NCBI GenBank assembly: GCA_020465985.1
Contig: JAANYP010002336.1
Location: 51,866 to 115,865, forward strand
Origin: Centrapalus pauciflorus
Taxonomy: Eukaryota > Streptophyta > Magnoliopsida > Asterales > Asteraceae
Length of the DNA stretch: 64,000 nt
Direction of reading: 5' to 3'
This document shows, piece after piece, positions 22,378 through 34,364 of the stretch (its first letter is position 1; every line of letters starts with the position of its first letter). The notes below the pieces were generated by a model. That model did no database searches and was not told where the DNA came from. It saw only the letters and a program-made list of their open reading frames with translations. The translations under genes and the position numbers were made by a program.

Positions 22378-25300
22378 TGTTATCAAACATTCATCAGTCA
22401 CCACCACACTTACCATCAAGCCTACCAACTATGTAGCAAATCTCACTATCCCAAAGAACTACATAAACAAAGGATATGAACCAATGGTAGACTTCCTAAA
22501 AGCTCACCCACTTCACTATGCCATGACAGCCACTCCTGGTGTCATGTACCAAGAAATGGTCTATGAATTATGGTATACTTGTTCATCTGATTCTGCTACT
22601 AAGATCATTCGAGGTGCCATTCTTAACAACACTCAGGTTATTGAGATCAATGTTGATCTACTTCAGAAAGTACTTTATCTTCCTGTGGTTGAAAAGTATG
22701 ATAAACCACTGACTGAAAATCAAGAAATGGGTAACTTGCTGAGATGCTGTGGTGTATCTGCACCAAGGGTGGGAGCAACATTGTTCAAGAAGGAGCTTGA
22801 ACCAACCTACAACTTTATCTTTGCCTCTGTGGTGATGAGTTCAAGCTGCAAGGTTGGTTCGTTTGACCAAATCAACAGAGATGAAGTTAAGGTGGCTTTA
22901 CAGTTTGTTGATGGGACTACATTGAATATGGCCGAATGGATCTTTGGCAATCTGAGGGCCTTTGTGGAATAAGACAAACATTCCCCATCTATAAGGTATC
23001 CAAGATTCTTTAGTATCATTTTCAAACATGTTTGTGGTGACACTCTATACAACTCCCAACCATTCCTCAAGTCAATGGTGTTTCCAGTAATTGGAAACAA
23101 AGTGTTTCATGCTCCGGTTACTACTGAAGAGACTCCTCTCACAACACCTATGAGGAGGCTGCTTGGTTTGGTGGAAGGACCTCCTACAAAAGAGGGGAAT
23201 CTAATTCCAGCTCCTAAGGAAAAATCCAAAGCTGTTGGATCAACGGAAAAAGTGAATTCCACAGCAGCAGGGCCTGTCACAAAGAAGGCCAGAAAGACAA
23301 AGTCTGCCTCCCCAGTCTCTGTGCCTGAGAGGGAGCAGACTAATCTCCCAGGTTCATCCAGAGGCCTATGTGGCCGGTGGCTCTGTGCCATCTGAGACCA
23401 GGGAACAGGTTTCACTCCCTGTTTCCATCCCAGTCTCCCCTCCAGTCCAAAAACAACAACCTCCCACTTCACCCACCACATACTCCAGGCTGTGGAAGAA
23501 ATCCTTGGCCAGAAAGAAAACAGCCAGCTTACCTACCCAACTAAGCCCCTCTGACCCCTCTCAAAAGGAGTCAGTTAAAAAGGAAGCTACACCTGCTGCA
23601 TCCTCTCCTCCAATCTTGGAGAGGGGTGCACACCATATGGAGCCTGCTTCACTCCAACCTGAGTCCACCCAGAGTCAGCCTAAGCCCTCTGGTTCCTCCC
23701 AACAGGCTCCAGTTATACATATGGAGACTACCACATTAACTGTCCCTCCCTCACAATAGGGTGAGGACATTGAAAGAGATGATTTCTCTCCACTCCACAC
23801 TGAGTCCACACAGTCCCCCACTCATATTTCTCCTTCACACCCTGAGTCTGCACAAGGTGCCAAAGCAGTTGGTTCAAGCCCACCAACTGATCAGCCTTCA
23901 TCCCAGCCTAATGATCCTCATGATACAGACCAACCCTCTAGTGAAGGCTTTCCCCAGATGCAAATTCAATCACTAGTCTTCACCACTGATGATGTGGAAA
24001 TGCACACATCTTCACCCCATGAAGAAGTGCCTCAAAAGTAAGGCACTACTGAGGGTACCACCCATGTGTTTGATGAAGTAATCATAATCCGAGTGGTTCT
24101 TGAGAGGAAAACCACACCAATCAGCTCACCTCGTGATGTAGGTTTGGCCACCGTTGAAGGTATCATTGACCCCACTAAGTTAGGTCACTTATCATTTGCA
24201 CAGGCTATGGAACTTTTATCCACTGTTCCCCTACGATCACCAAGTGAACCTGCTACACCACCATCCACTCAATCTAAACAATCCACCCATATTCCTCCAT
24301 CTCCAAAAGATCTATCCTTGAAAGAACAGCTTACTGTGCTGTCCTCCAAGGTTGATACTTTGGTAAATTCCATGTCCACTCTTCCCTCTATTGTTGCAGA
24401 CTCTGTGTCTGTACAACTTGTAGGGTTTCTTGAGTTGTTCAAGTCATCCTTTCCATCACCCTCTCCACAACCTAACTATTCCTCACTGCACAGCTGCGAC
24501 AAATCTCCACATCTCTATACTCTCTCATTTCAAATCAACAGGACTTTGTATTCTGCTTGGCAGCTGTTTCCCAACAACTGTCAAGTCTTGCTGAAACATG
24601 TTCTGTTTTCCTGCCTTCCACCTTAGCCTCTTTGAATACCTTAGAGGTATCTTTGTCTAACTCTATGGCTTTAGGATTTGAGGATGTGCAAGAATCCATC
24701 AACATAACTCTTGCACAACTTAAGAGTCTGATGTTCAATGAAACTAACTGGGCTGCCATTTCCATTCTTTTCAGCCACTGCGACCTCTCAATCAACCTCT
24801 ATTGCAACCTGCCTTACCTAGTTAGATGAGGTAAAGGACAACATGGCTTTCTTAGCGCATAGCCTGGTGGTTCTAAACATGCTACGAAACCTGTTGTTGC
24901 CAAGGATACATTCCTTTGGGCAGCACTGATGTTAAAGGCTTTATGCCATCTTCTTCAAAGGGGAAGAAGAAATTTGCCTAAACGACCAAGTCTAATGGGG
25001 AGAAATCTTCATCTCCCTCTAAGGAGGAATCAGCCTCAGTTGGTCAAGCAGCAGGCCATCTAACAACTGGTGATGCTGCAGGTACATCTCATGGTTCTAA
25101 CTTCTAAGGCAGCTGAGCCTACTCAGGCTAAGTCTCCAAGCCCTGCACCATCTAAGGGAGATGAACTTATTCCTGAGGATAGGCCCAATAAAAGAAGACA
25201 TCTTGTCCTGAGATCATCAGAGGAGGAAGAAACTAAGATAGCTCCATCCACAATAGCCAAAGGAAAAGGCAAAGCTGTTGTCGATACAGAGGCTGAAAGA

Positions 25301-26192
25301 CAGCTCCAGCTCAAATACGATAAACCTAAAGAAAAGGAAATGAACATTCCACTTGAAACTTACAATGAGTGGAAAACAGAGCAAATTGAGTTTCTAGAAC
25401 GGGCAATAGAGGAAGCAACCTCAGTGAAAGCTGCTCAGGTTTTGGCTGCCAAGAAGGCAAAGAAAGTAAAATGTCATCCTTAGTAGTGCAAAAGATGTTG
25501 GAACAGGCTGTCATGGAAACAGACAGTGAAAGGAAAGCTGAGAAGGAGAAAAGCTCTAAAGTCTCTGTGACGAGAAGAAAATCTGTGTTCACCACCCCTT
25601 CATATGTTAGAATGCAATTCCACTTTGACAACTTGGCCAGAAAGAACTTTTTTGATGTTGCTGAAAGAAGAATAGCCAAGGAAACAATTGTCAAAGCTGT
25701 CCCCAGATCAAGGAAAAAGCAGCCTTGGAAGCTATAGATCGCAAGATTTGGTGCTGATATCCCTAAACTACAGTCATTCGAAGCAGCTGATGTAACTAGA
25801 ATGGGATACAGAGAATGGGTTGAACTTGCAGTTGCTCTGAGCAGTTCAAAATCTGAAATTGGTAAAATTGTCAGAGCATTTGTTAGAAAGCTGATGGAAA
25901 AGGGGAAATGGTTGGGTCTTATTCCAGAAGATATGATCAAGGGTACCTCCAAGATGCAACCCAAAATCAAACCAAGAAGACTGAAGAGGGACTCAGAGCT
26001 TGAGGAGATCGTGAAGCTGATTGAACAAGGGTTCTATGCCACTGAATTCAAAGGTATGGATCACAGCCTGCCCCAAGGTGTAAAACCTGTTGAAGGCAAA
26101 TTCATTGGAGATCCTGAGGTTGGAGTGTTCTTTGTGGATCCCTTGTCCAAGAATATGTTTTTTCAAAGAGCCTCGGATCTTCCCAAAGCTGG
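22378..26192 (+). pseudogene. Element B ORF3, main part
   Basis: Resumes after the CACTA with TIKPTNYVANLTIPK and MVDFLKAHPLHYAMT. The conserved N-terminal module (about 22480-22970) holds ELWYTC, VDLLQKVLYLPVVEKYDKP and FVDGTTLNMAEWIF. The middle is Pro/Ser/Thr-rich (23100-24560), then Glu/Lys-rich with likely coiled coil (25270-25560), then a globular tail (MGYREWVELAVAL, IKPRRLKRDSELEEIVKLIEQGFYA, GVFFVDPLSKN). Stops at 22970-22972, 23757-23759, 25481-25483 and elsewhere, with several frame changes. It is cut at 26192 by the start of another LTR; element C shows that roughly 100 more codons are missing. Function unknown. Confidence 0.75.
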
Positions 26193-26488
26193 TGTTAGAA
26201 ATTGTTTTTGTTTATGAATATTATAAGTGTAGGGGTCAATTTGTAATAGTTCAATAGTTTGTGTTGTGTATATAAATAGACGGATGCTGTACTGTAGCAG
26301 TACGGGATTGTACATTTCATTGCAGAATCATTTTGTCTTGTACAGGATTGTTACCTAGGGTTTTATGCATTCAAGGTCTATGAATTGTATATTCTCTCTG
26401 GTTGACTATAATCATTCGGTTAGTGTTTGATCTAATATTATTCTTATTGTTTAGATCTAAATTTGTTATTGATAAATATTGAATATCA
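26193..26488 (+). repeat. Orphan copia-type LTR (LTR1)
   Basis: Begins TGTTAGAAATTG, ends GAATATCA and is followed two bases later by a perfect primer site, so this is the 5' LTR of an element. It contains TATATAAATAG (about 26269-26279), a good TATA box. It interrupts ORF3 of element B. It does not resemble any other LTR in the window. Confidence 0.75.
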
Positions 26489-26490
26489 AT

Positions 26491-26503
26491 TGGTATCAGA
26501 GCC
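26491..26503 (+). other. Primer binding site after LTR1
   Basis: TGGTATCAGAGCC, the exact complement of the plant initiator tRNA-Met 3' end used by most copia elements. Confidence 0.85.
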
Positions 26504-26826
26504 TAATATGGCTAAAACTGATTGGTTTTTGAATCTGAAATCATTTTTTTCAAGAACATTGTTATATTCATTTTTTCAGGAAAATAGAAATTCATTGAGG
26601 GGTTTTAATTGAGTTGATGATTTGATTTGATTTTTGGATCGAAGGTGAGGAATTTAAAGACGAACAGATTGATATATGTTTCAGATTCCAACTCCAAACA
26701 CACAAAAAGTATTTTGATTTTACTAATTTTAGGATTTTGTGTGTTCTTCACTGTTTTTGTAAAAATTTGGGGTTTTAATATGATATTATACAAATTTTCT
26801 TTCAAAAAGTGTTTGTGTGTGAAAAT
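26504..26826 (+). other. Leader downstream of LTR1, broken by element C
   Basis: AT-rich non-coding 323 bp with no gag start, cut at 26826 by the LTR of element C. It may be the first part of the leader of element D, whose leader resumes at 40040, but the junction lacks a target duplication. Confidence 0.4.
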
Positions 26827-27571
26827 TGTTAGGCACAAAAAAGGCCTCAGTCAAACCTGCTCTACATACGAGGGGGAGATTTCTTAATCAAACCTGTTGA
26901 TGCACTTGAAGATATAATTTAAGGCCTGTTTATGCCTTATTGAAACCTGAAAATTGATTTGCAATATCAGCCCAAAGATGCAAAGTTGACATTCCTCTTT
27001 TGGTTAAAGCCTTATGCAACAGTGACAAAAAGGAAAAGACAAAGATTCTGCCATGTGAAGACAAATATACTTTATCAGAACGTGTAGAAAGGTGTTTTGT
27101 CTTTTTCGAAAGACTTTCCACTATCTCATCTGTCCAATGAAGAAGCTTCACTGAGATTCTCCTTTTGATTATAAAAGGAAGCTTCTAAGTATTATGAGAT
27201 ATCAAGAGTGTGAAATCAGAACGTGCATTGAAGTGTGTTATTCCATGCATGCAAGACTGCTTATATAAAACAGTAGAGTGTGTCTAAGCTGTCCTTGTAT
27301 AAGCTGTCCATCTGAGTCTTGTAAAAAAAGTGAGTGCATCTAAGTGAGTGTAGTCATTGTAACTTGTCTGAGTGTGTCTTAGATTACCTGAACAACTGTT
27401 GTATCTGTCATCTCAGCTTGAACCATTCCACATTCAAGCTTGTTTGTAATTAACACTTGTTAATAATATACACAAACATCGAGAAAAAGATTGTTAAGTT
27501 TTTAAATAGCTGTATTTACCCCCCCTCTACAGCTTAAAACTATACACCTGGGAAACCTTTTGGGACCTAGA
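26827..27571 (+). repeat. 5' LTR of element C with internal deletion
   Basis: Starts TGTTAGGCACAAAA and ends TTTGGGACCTAGA (the usual end is CCTACA, so C to G here). It is 745 bp against 1108 bp for the 3' LTR: a block of about 370 bp after CAGCCCAAAG (about 26975) is missing and the sequence jumps to ATGCAAAGTTGACATTCC. Core promoter: CCAAT at about 27133 and TATAAAAG at 27170-27177, both kept in the sister LTRs. Confidence 0.92.
27170..27177 (+). promoter_or_regulatory. LTR TATA box of element C
   Basis: TATAAAAG, about 37 bp after a TCCAATGAAG box. The same TATAAAAG is present at 39639, 56218 and 63767 in the other three LTRs, which supports it over the alternative TATATAAA at 27262. Confidence 0.6.
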
Positions 27572-27573
27572 AC

Positions 27574-27588
27574 TGGTATAAGAGCAGA
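27574..27588 (+). other. Primer binding site of element C
   Basis: TGGTATAAGAGCAGA two bases after the LTR end; matches the initiator tRNA-Met site TGGTATCAGAGC with one C to A change. Confidence 0.75.
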
Positions 27589-27633
27589 TAGAGTGTGTGT
27601 CAACTCTAGATCTCTTATTCTTCCTTCTTTTCC

Positions 27634-30391
27634 ATGGACAACAGTGCTGCAAATTCCTTATCCTACTATGACAATGGGTCAATGGCCAAACCCCCAAAGT
27701 TCAATCATCAGAACTTCTGTGGTTAGAAGTGCAGAATGATGCTCTACTTAGAGAATCTGGATATACAATTACCAAAGATAGTAATGGAAGGTCCCTATGT
27801 GCCAACCTATGTTACTACCATAACTCCTGCTGTTGAAGGAGCTACCCCTGAAATCAGAACCTTTGAGAAGGCCAAAGCTCAATGGTCTGATGAAGACAAA
27901 AGACTGGTTGCTCTGGATGCAAAAGCCAGGAATAACCTGGTTATCTCTCTGCCTGATGATGTGTTCAAACAGGTTGAGAAGATGAAGACTGCAAAGGAGA
28001 TGTGGGATACTTTGTGTACCGTCTATGATGGACCCACAATCACACTGGACAAAAGGATTAACAATCTTGTTAGACAGTATGAACTCTTCTTTGCAAAACC
28101 AAAGGAGACACTCATAGAAACCTACACCAGGTTTACTGCTCTTGTTAATGATCTCAAAGCTGTTGGGATCACAAAGGACAACCTGACTCTGGTGAACAAG
28201 TTCTTGGACATCTTGCCTGAAGAGTGGAACTACTTTTCTACCATCTTGAGAAATTCAGGTACCATCAAAGGTATGGATCTTGTAAACTTATATGGATCCT
28301 TACTAAATGATGAGAACTCAAGGTAGCAGAAGAGAAATGCCTTAGAAATGTCCAAGAGAGGTGCTGCCTTAGTGGCCAGCGTGAGACAACTTGTTGGGTA
28401 GGTATGTGATGTGTTCACACAACCTGACCAACAGGCTGATGATGAAAGAGAGGAAATGTCTGATGAGGAAGACAGTGCAGATCTTGCTGAACTTGATGAT
28501 GAGCAAATGATAGCAATGCTTGTGAAAAGGTTCAACAAGAAGAGGTTTGGAAGAAATATGTTGCAGGGGAACTCAAATGCTGTCAAGAAGAAGGCATTTG
28601 ATAAATCTAAGGCTGAGTGCTTCAAATGTGGCAAAACTGGCCATATAGCTGCAGACTGTGTGTCAAAAGCTGTTGGACAGTCTTCCAAACCATACAAGAC
28701 TAACAGGGACGATGGCTATAGGGTTAAGTACCTTATGGCCATGGCTAAGCTGAAAAAGTTGGAAAACTCAGTGGCTTCCAACAAGAAAAATGGACTGATG
28801 GCAGAGACATGTGACTGAGAGGAGTCTGATTCATCCTCAGATGAAGAAGACAACAACTGTCTGATGACCAACACTGACGTCCCATCAACTAGCAACTTCA
28901 AACAGGACTTGGCTGAAGCTGAAACCCTCAGCAGCTTAGAGAACTGGAACCCTACAATGATGTACAAGGTACAAAATTTTATGACTTACAGTTCTGATGA
29001 AAAAGTAAAAATGTTTGAATATATGCTGGTTGATTTAAAAGCTGCTGTTGAGAGCATAATGTTTTACTATCTGAAATCTCTAAGCTTAAAACTGGTCTTG
29101 AAATAAAATCCACTAAGCTGGACGTTTTCCATAAGTTGGAAACTAAGGTTGATGAATTAAAACACATCAACTCTATTTTACTGGAAGAAAAGAGAGAAAC
29201 TGATGTAAAACATGCAAAGCTTTAAAAGATAGTTGACTCTTGGTGCCCATCTTCACAAAAAGTCAGCCATTGCATTAGTCAGTAGATCCTTGCCCAAATC
29301 CAAGTCTATCTTGGAGGGGATCTTGACAAAGCAGCTTCTATTGTTGGGATTAATAATATGAAAGATGACTTATCCACTCTTGGTGAGCTTCCCAGTACTT
29401 TCATCCAGAAAGTTAATGGAAAGTTGGCCTCAACAAAAAGGTTTGTCAGGCCTCAAAATACTGACAGCTTGTGTGAAAAAGGCCCAAAAGCTGATGATGG
29501 AGTGTGTTCTCCATCTGATCAGCCTGCTAAGTGCTCTGCTGATTCACACAAGCAAAAGAAAGGGAAACATGCTCAAACTGCAGCAGTGGACATTAAACCT
29601 ATTGACAAAACAGGCTCCGAGTCCAATGCTGATGGTAAGAGACATGCTAATCCTTTTGATGCTAAACATGTTGAAAATAAGTTTTCAAAAGGTAAGAAGC
29701 TTGCTTTCAACAAGGGTAAGTCTCATGTTGAAAGCAAATCTGCTGTGGTTTCAAATAAGTTTTCAAATCATAGTGGAAAACTGGATATAAATGAAAATAA
29801 GTCTTTCAAAACCAGAAATCGTGATTATGTTGATAGGCAGCATCAATCACATCTCAGTAAGGGCAAAGGCAAAGCCATTGCTCATCCTGAGAAATCTGGG
29901 AATAAGTTTCCCAAACCAGTGGAAGGTCAAAAACCAATCAAGCTTCCTGTTTTTGACATCTGTCCTCCCAAAAAGAGGAAAAAAGAAACAGGCAAAGCTG
30001 TTGCTATTGTGCCTTCCACCCGAGCTGTTGATTCATCGAAAAATAGTAATAAGTTTGCTAAACATGCTGATAAAATCAACAGAAATAGTTCAGAATGTGT
30101 TTCTGAAAGTTCTTCTTCCAAAAAGGCTAAAAAGAGAAAATGCTATAAATGTGGGAAGAAGACACACATGGCCAAAGACTATCCTAAAACTGAGGACATG
30201 AGGCCTGTTGTCTCTGCTAGTTCCATTATTGCTAAAACAAGCAATGTTGGAAGTAACTTAGTCAATGAGAGTGGTATTCAAACTGATACCATTCAAATAG
30301 GAAATATTAGTGTGGATATTACTAGCCCATCAACAAATGTTGATGAAGTAAGAGAACTCATCACTATGATGAGTTCCCCTAAAAGTAACTA
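27634..30391 (+). pseudogene. gag: Element C gag
   Basis: Starts at ATG 27634 (MDNSAANSLSYYDNGS) and is typical SIRE/copia gag: WSDEDKRLVALDAKARNNL, AKEMWDTLCTVYDG, then LVNKFLDILPEEWNYF (copia UBN2-like capsid region, 27736-28320). One zinc knuckle, CFKCGKTGHIAADC, lies near 28620-28660. A long Lys/Ser-rich tail follows (29358-30392) with a second knuckle CYKCGKKTHMAKDY whose last Cys is changed to Tyr. Stops include TAG at 27724 (Trp TGG expected), TAG at 28324, TAG near 28400 and TGA at 28816. SIRE gags are unusually long, which fits about 920 codons here. Confidence 0.85.
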
Positions 30392-33300
30392 ATGTTTTCC
30401 TATGACACTCTGCAGGACAAACAACCATCCCAGGTTTGGTACTTGGACAGTGGCTGCTCAGGACACATGACAGGTTGCAAGGACCTGCTGAGTGATCTCA
30501 GGCCTGAAAAAGGGCCAAAAGTCACCTTTGGTGACAATGTACAGGGATCCACTGAGGGATATGGAACTCTTAAAGCTGGTGCTGCAGTGTTCAAAAGGGT
30601 GGCCTATGTGGTTGGGCTAAAGCATAACCTTGTTAGCGTAAGTCAACTGAGTGATGCTGGCTACAAGGTTAACTTTGATGAGCACCTAGGTTATATATTG
30701 GATCCCCAAGGCAAAGTTATGCTGTGTGCTCAACGGAAGAAAGGTGTATATGTTGTGGACATTAAATCTGCTGATCCTACAACTAAAACCTGCTTTCTCA
30801 CAAGAACCAATGCATACCTAAACTGGTTATGGCACAAAAGGCTGTCACATCTGAACTTCAAGAATATCAACAAACTCTGTAAGAAAGAGTTGGTAACAGG
30901 TTTGCTTTCTATGACCTTTGTTAAGGATAGACTCTGCACTGCTTGTCAGAAAGGAAAGTAGAGAAAATCATCTTTTAAATTCAAGCACAATTTTTCTATT
31001 GATACTCATCTCTTCTTAATCCACATGGACTTGTTTGGACCAGTCAATGTCCCAAGTCTAGGAGGAAGAAGATACACTCTAGTATTGGTTGATGAGTTCT
31101 CCAGGTTTACATGGGTAATCTTCTTGAAGAGCAAAGGAGAGGCTACTAGAGAGATCACTGGATTTGTCAAAAAGATGGAAATGCTGAACTCTGCTCAAGT
31201 GAAGCAGCTTAGAAGTGATCATGATACTGAGTTCAGAAATAGTACTCTTGAGGACTTCTGTGAAGAAAAAGGGATCTCACAAAACTTTTCAGCAGTAAGA
31301 ACTCCACAACCAAATGGAGTTGCTGAAAGGAGAAACAGAACCCTTATTGAAGCTGCTAGAACCATGCTGTGTGCATCTAGTTTACCTTCATCATTCTGGG
31401 CTGAAACTGTAAATACTGCCTGCTTCACCCAAAACTGATCCTTAGTGGTGAAAAGGTTCAACAATACTCCCTATGAGCTGCTCAAAGGGAGGAGGCTAAA
31501 TATTAGCTACTTCCATGTGTTTGGATGTCCCTGCTTCATTCTGAATCAAAGGGACCAACGGGCAAAGTTTGAACCCGAAGCTGATGAAGGTGTGTTTGTT
31601 GGATACTCTGCTATCTCCAAAGCCTACAGAGTGTACAACAATAAAAGAAATGTGATAGATGAATCTATCAATTTCACCTTTGAAGAGTCCAGGAATGCCT
31701 CCACCAAAGCTATTCCTGAATCAGTTTCAGAAGAATTCAACTTTGATGATCTCATGCATTCAAACAGTGAAGATGACTCTAAAGCTACCACTACATCCAG
31801 GGTGGAACCTGCTAACCATGATGGCATGATGATGATTATGTTGATACACCCTGTGTGAATAAGTGTACTGACTTAATTACAACTTCATGTCCTGAACCAA
31901 TTAATGTTGGATCCTCCGCTGATGTGTTCAACAATGGAGAGTCATTCTCAACAAGTGAACAGGTTCAAGATATCAGTGTGTCTGAAAATCTTGAGAAATG
32001 TTCAACAAGACCTATTGAAGATGCAAACAACTCAGGAGAATCCTCATTGAAAAATGATCCTAAGTGGATCAGGTGTCACCCCAATGATCAAATAATTGGT
32101 GACATCAACAAAGGGGTACAAACAAGATGGGACAGCTTAGGGAACTTTTTTATGTTCTCTAGCTTTGTGTCCCTAATGAAGCACTTAAAGATTCCAATTG
32201 GATCACTGCCATACATGAGGAACTCAATCAGTTTGAGAGAAACAAGGTATGGAAGCTGGTCCCTGCTCCTAAAGGTAAAACTATAATTGGCACCAAATGG
32301 GTTTACAGGAACAAGATGGATGAGCAAGGTCATGTCATTAGAAATAAGGCAAGACTAGTTGCTCAGGGCTACAGGCAGGAGGAAGGCATTCACTACGATG
32401 AAACATTTGCTCCTGTGGCTAGGCTAGAGGCAATTCGTTTGTTTCTAGCCTACGCTACTCACAAGAGCATTAAGGTATTTCAAATGGATGTGAAGTGTGC
32501 ATTTTTGAATGCGAAGCTGCAAGAAGAAGTTTATGTCAAGCAGCCTCCAGGTTTTGAAAATGAACATCATCCAGGTTTTGTCTATAGGTTGGACAAAACT
32601 CTCTATGGTCTAAAACAAGCCCCTAGAGCCTGGTATGACACTCTTACTGAATTCCTTATGAGCAATGGGTATTCCAGAGGTAAAGTAGATACCACACTGT
32701 TCATAAAGAAGGTGAAGTCTGATATTATGCTTGTTCAAATTTCTGTGGATGACATAATATTTGGGTCTACTAATGAGCAATTATGCAAGAATTTTTCATT
32801 ACTCATGAAATCCAAATATGAAATGAGTATGATGGGAGAACTTACTTTCTTTTTAGGATTACAAGTTAAACAAACCTCTAATGGAATTTTTTTAAATCAA
32901 AGAAAGTATACTTTAGATCTATTGAAAAAGTTTAAATTTGATCAAAGTTCTCCTATTAAAACCCCAATGGCAACCAATGTAAAATTGGATGCAGATGCCA
33001 GTGGCAAAGCTGTTTCAGTAACAGCTTACAGAGGCATGATTGAGAGCTTGCAATATTTAACCGCTAGTAGACCTTATATTATGTTTGCTACTTGTTTGTG
33101 TGCTAGGTTCCAAGCTGATCCAAAAGAATCACATCTAGCTGCTGTTAAAAGAATCTTTAGATACCTTAAGGGTACACCAGGTTTGGGTCTTTGGTATCCC
33201 AAAGACTCAAGCCTTGAACTAACTGGTTATTCAGATTCTGACTTTGCAGGCTGCAGGCTAGATAGGAAAAGCACAACAGGCGGATGTCAACTCCTTGGTG

Positions 33301-33689
33301 GTAAGTTGATAAGTTGGTGTAGCAAGAAGCAGAACTCAGTTTCTACTTCTACTGCTGAAGTTGAGTACATTGCTGCTGGAAGCTGCTGTGGGCAGATTCT
33401 GTGGATGCAGCATCAGCTTGAAGACTATGGGCTTGTATATAGGAAAACTCCTATTCTGTGTGATAATACAAGTGGCATAGCTATCTCCAACAATCCAGTG
33501 TTTCACTCCAGAACAAAACATATAGAGGTCAGACATCACTTCATCAGGGATCACATTCAGAAATGTAATGTGGAGGTAAGTTTTATTTCCACAAATGAAC
33601 AGCTTGCGGACATTTTCACCAAACCTCTTGATGAAAACAGATTTAACTATCTGGTAAGCAAGCTGGGCATGTTAAACAAAAGTGACTAA
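30392..33689 (+). pseudogene. pol: Element C pol polyprotein
   Basis: Protease WYLDSGCSGHMTG (catalytic Asp at 30443), integrase zinc finger (HKRLSHLNF ... CTACQKGK), integrase core (HMDLFGP, then RSDHDTEFRN where RSDNGTEF is usual, then NGVAERRNRTL), RT ([24 protein letters not shown]) and RNase H ([31 protein letters not shown]). The RT catalytic box reads SVDD (32742-32753) because Tyr TAT became Ser TCT. Stops: TAG 30959-30961 (Gln expected), TGA 31436-31438 (Arg expected); frame changes near 31830 and 32250-32316. The natural stop TAA is at 33687-33689. Inactive. Confidence 0.9.
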
Positions 33690-34364
33690 GTGTCTAAAAT
33701 GGTCTAAGACACTATATGTCTCACACTGCTCAAGTTGCGCCAAACAGCTTAGACAGAACAGGCTATGCATGTTCTATACTTTGTCATTTTCTGCAAAACT
33801 TGAACAGCTTAAGCGTATACCAGGTTTGACGACAACAGTTTATATGTTAAGCCTGATCTGATTATCAAACCTCCACCCTGCTCACTCTTTCAATCTGTCA
33901 TACAAGACATTGTCTTGTAACCTGATCAGCTATTGAACACAACCTGTTCTTACATAGTTGAACATGTTGAAGGAACAACTTGAAGAATGAACAGCTTGTG
34001 ATGACCCTGCTCATCACAGGTTTGACCATCAGTTTTAATTACCTTTCTTCACAATTAAGTTACTTAATTTTTGTTTTTATTTAACTTACTTACTACGGAT
34101 AATGTGTGTTTACGTGTGTTAGTGAATAAAAAGGGCTCAAGTGGTCTAGCAACAGGTCTGACATGGACAACCGTCCCGTTTTCCGTTAACGACCATTCCA
34201 AATCAACCGCCCAAATGTTTCTCTCTCATACCCACTCACATTCAAATCCTATAAATACCTCCTACTGTTTCATCTTTGACTTCCTCACTACTACCATAAC
34301 TTCCTAAGAACCCTAAAACTTCGACTAAGTGTCCTGTGCTTCTTCTACTCTCACTACTTCCCAA
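33690..34364 (+). promoter_or_regulatory. Spacer between pol and ORF3 of element C with hairpin and TATA box
   Basis: 675 non-coding bases aligned with 15475-16188 of element B. A hairpin with 9-bp arms (TACAAGACA/TGTCTTGTA, 33901-33919) sits where B has an 18-bp palindrome. TATAAATA at 34250-34257 lies 115 bp before the ORF3 ATG at 34365, preceded by CAACCGCCC and a CT-rich block also kept in B. Retention of these elements in two diverged copies fits an internal promoter. Confidence 0.5.

Noticed and set aside
23107..23481. 124-codon minus-strand frame
   Set aside because: Antisense of the Pro/Ser-rich part of ORF3; no conservation with element C on that strand.
25326..25970. 214-codon minus-strand frame opposite ORF3 of element B
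   Set aside because: The plus strand carries the conserved ORF3 coil and MGYREWVELAVAL tail also found in C; the minus frame is an antisense shadow.
27262..27269. TATATAAA as the main TATA box of the SIRE-C LTR
   Set aside because: TATAAAAG, about 90 bp upstream, is kept in all four LTRs and follows a CCAAT box; TATATAAA is missing from the solo LTR and LTR G.
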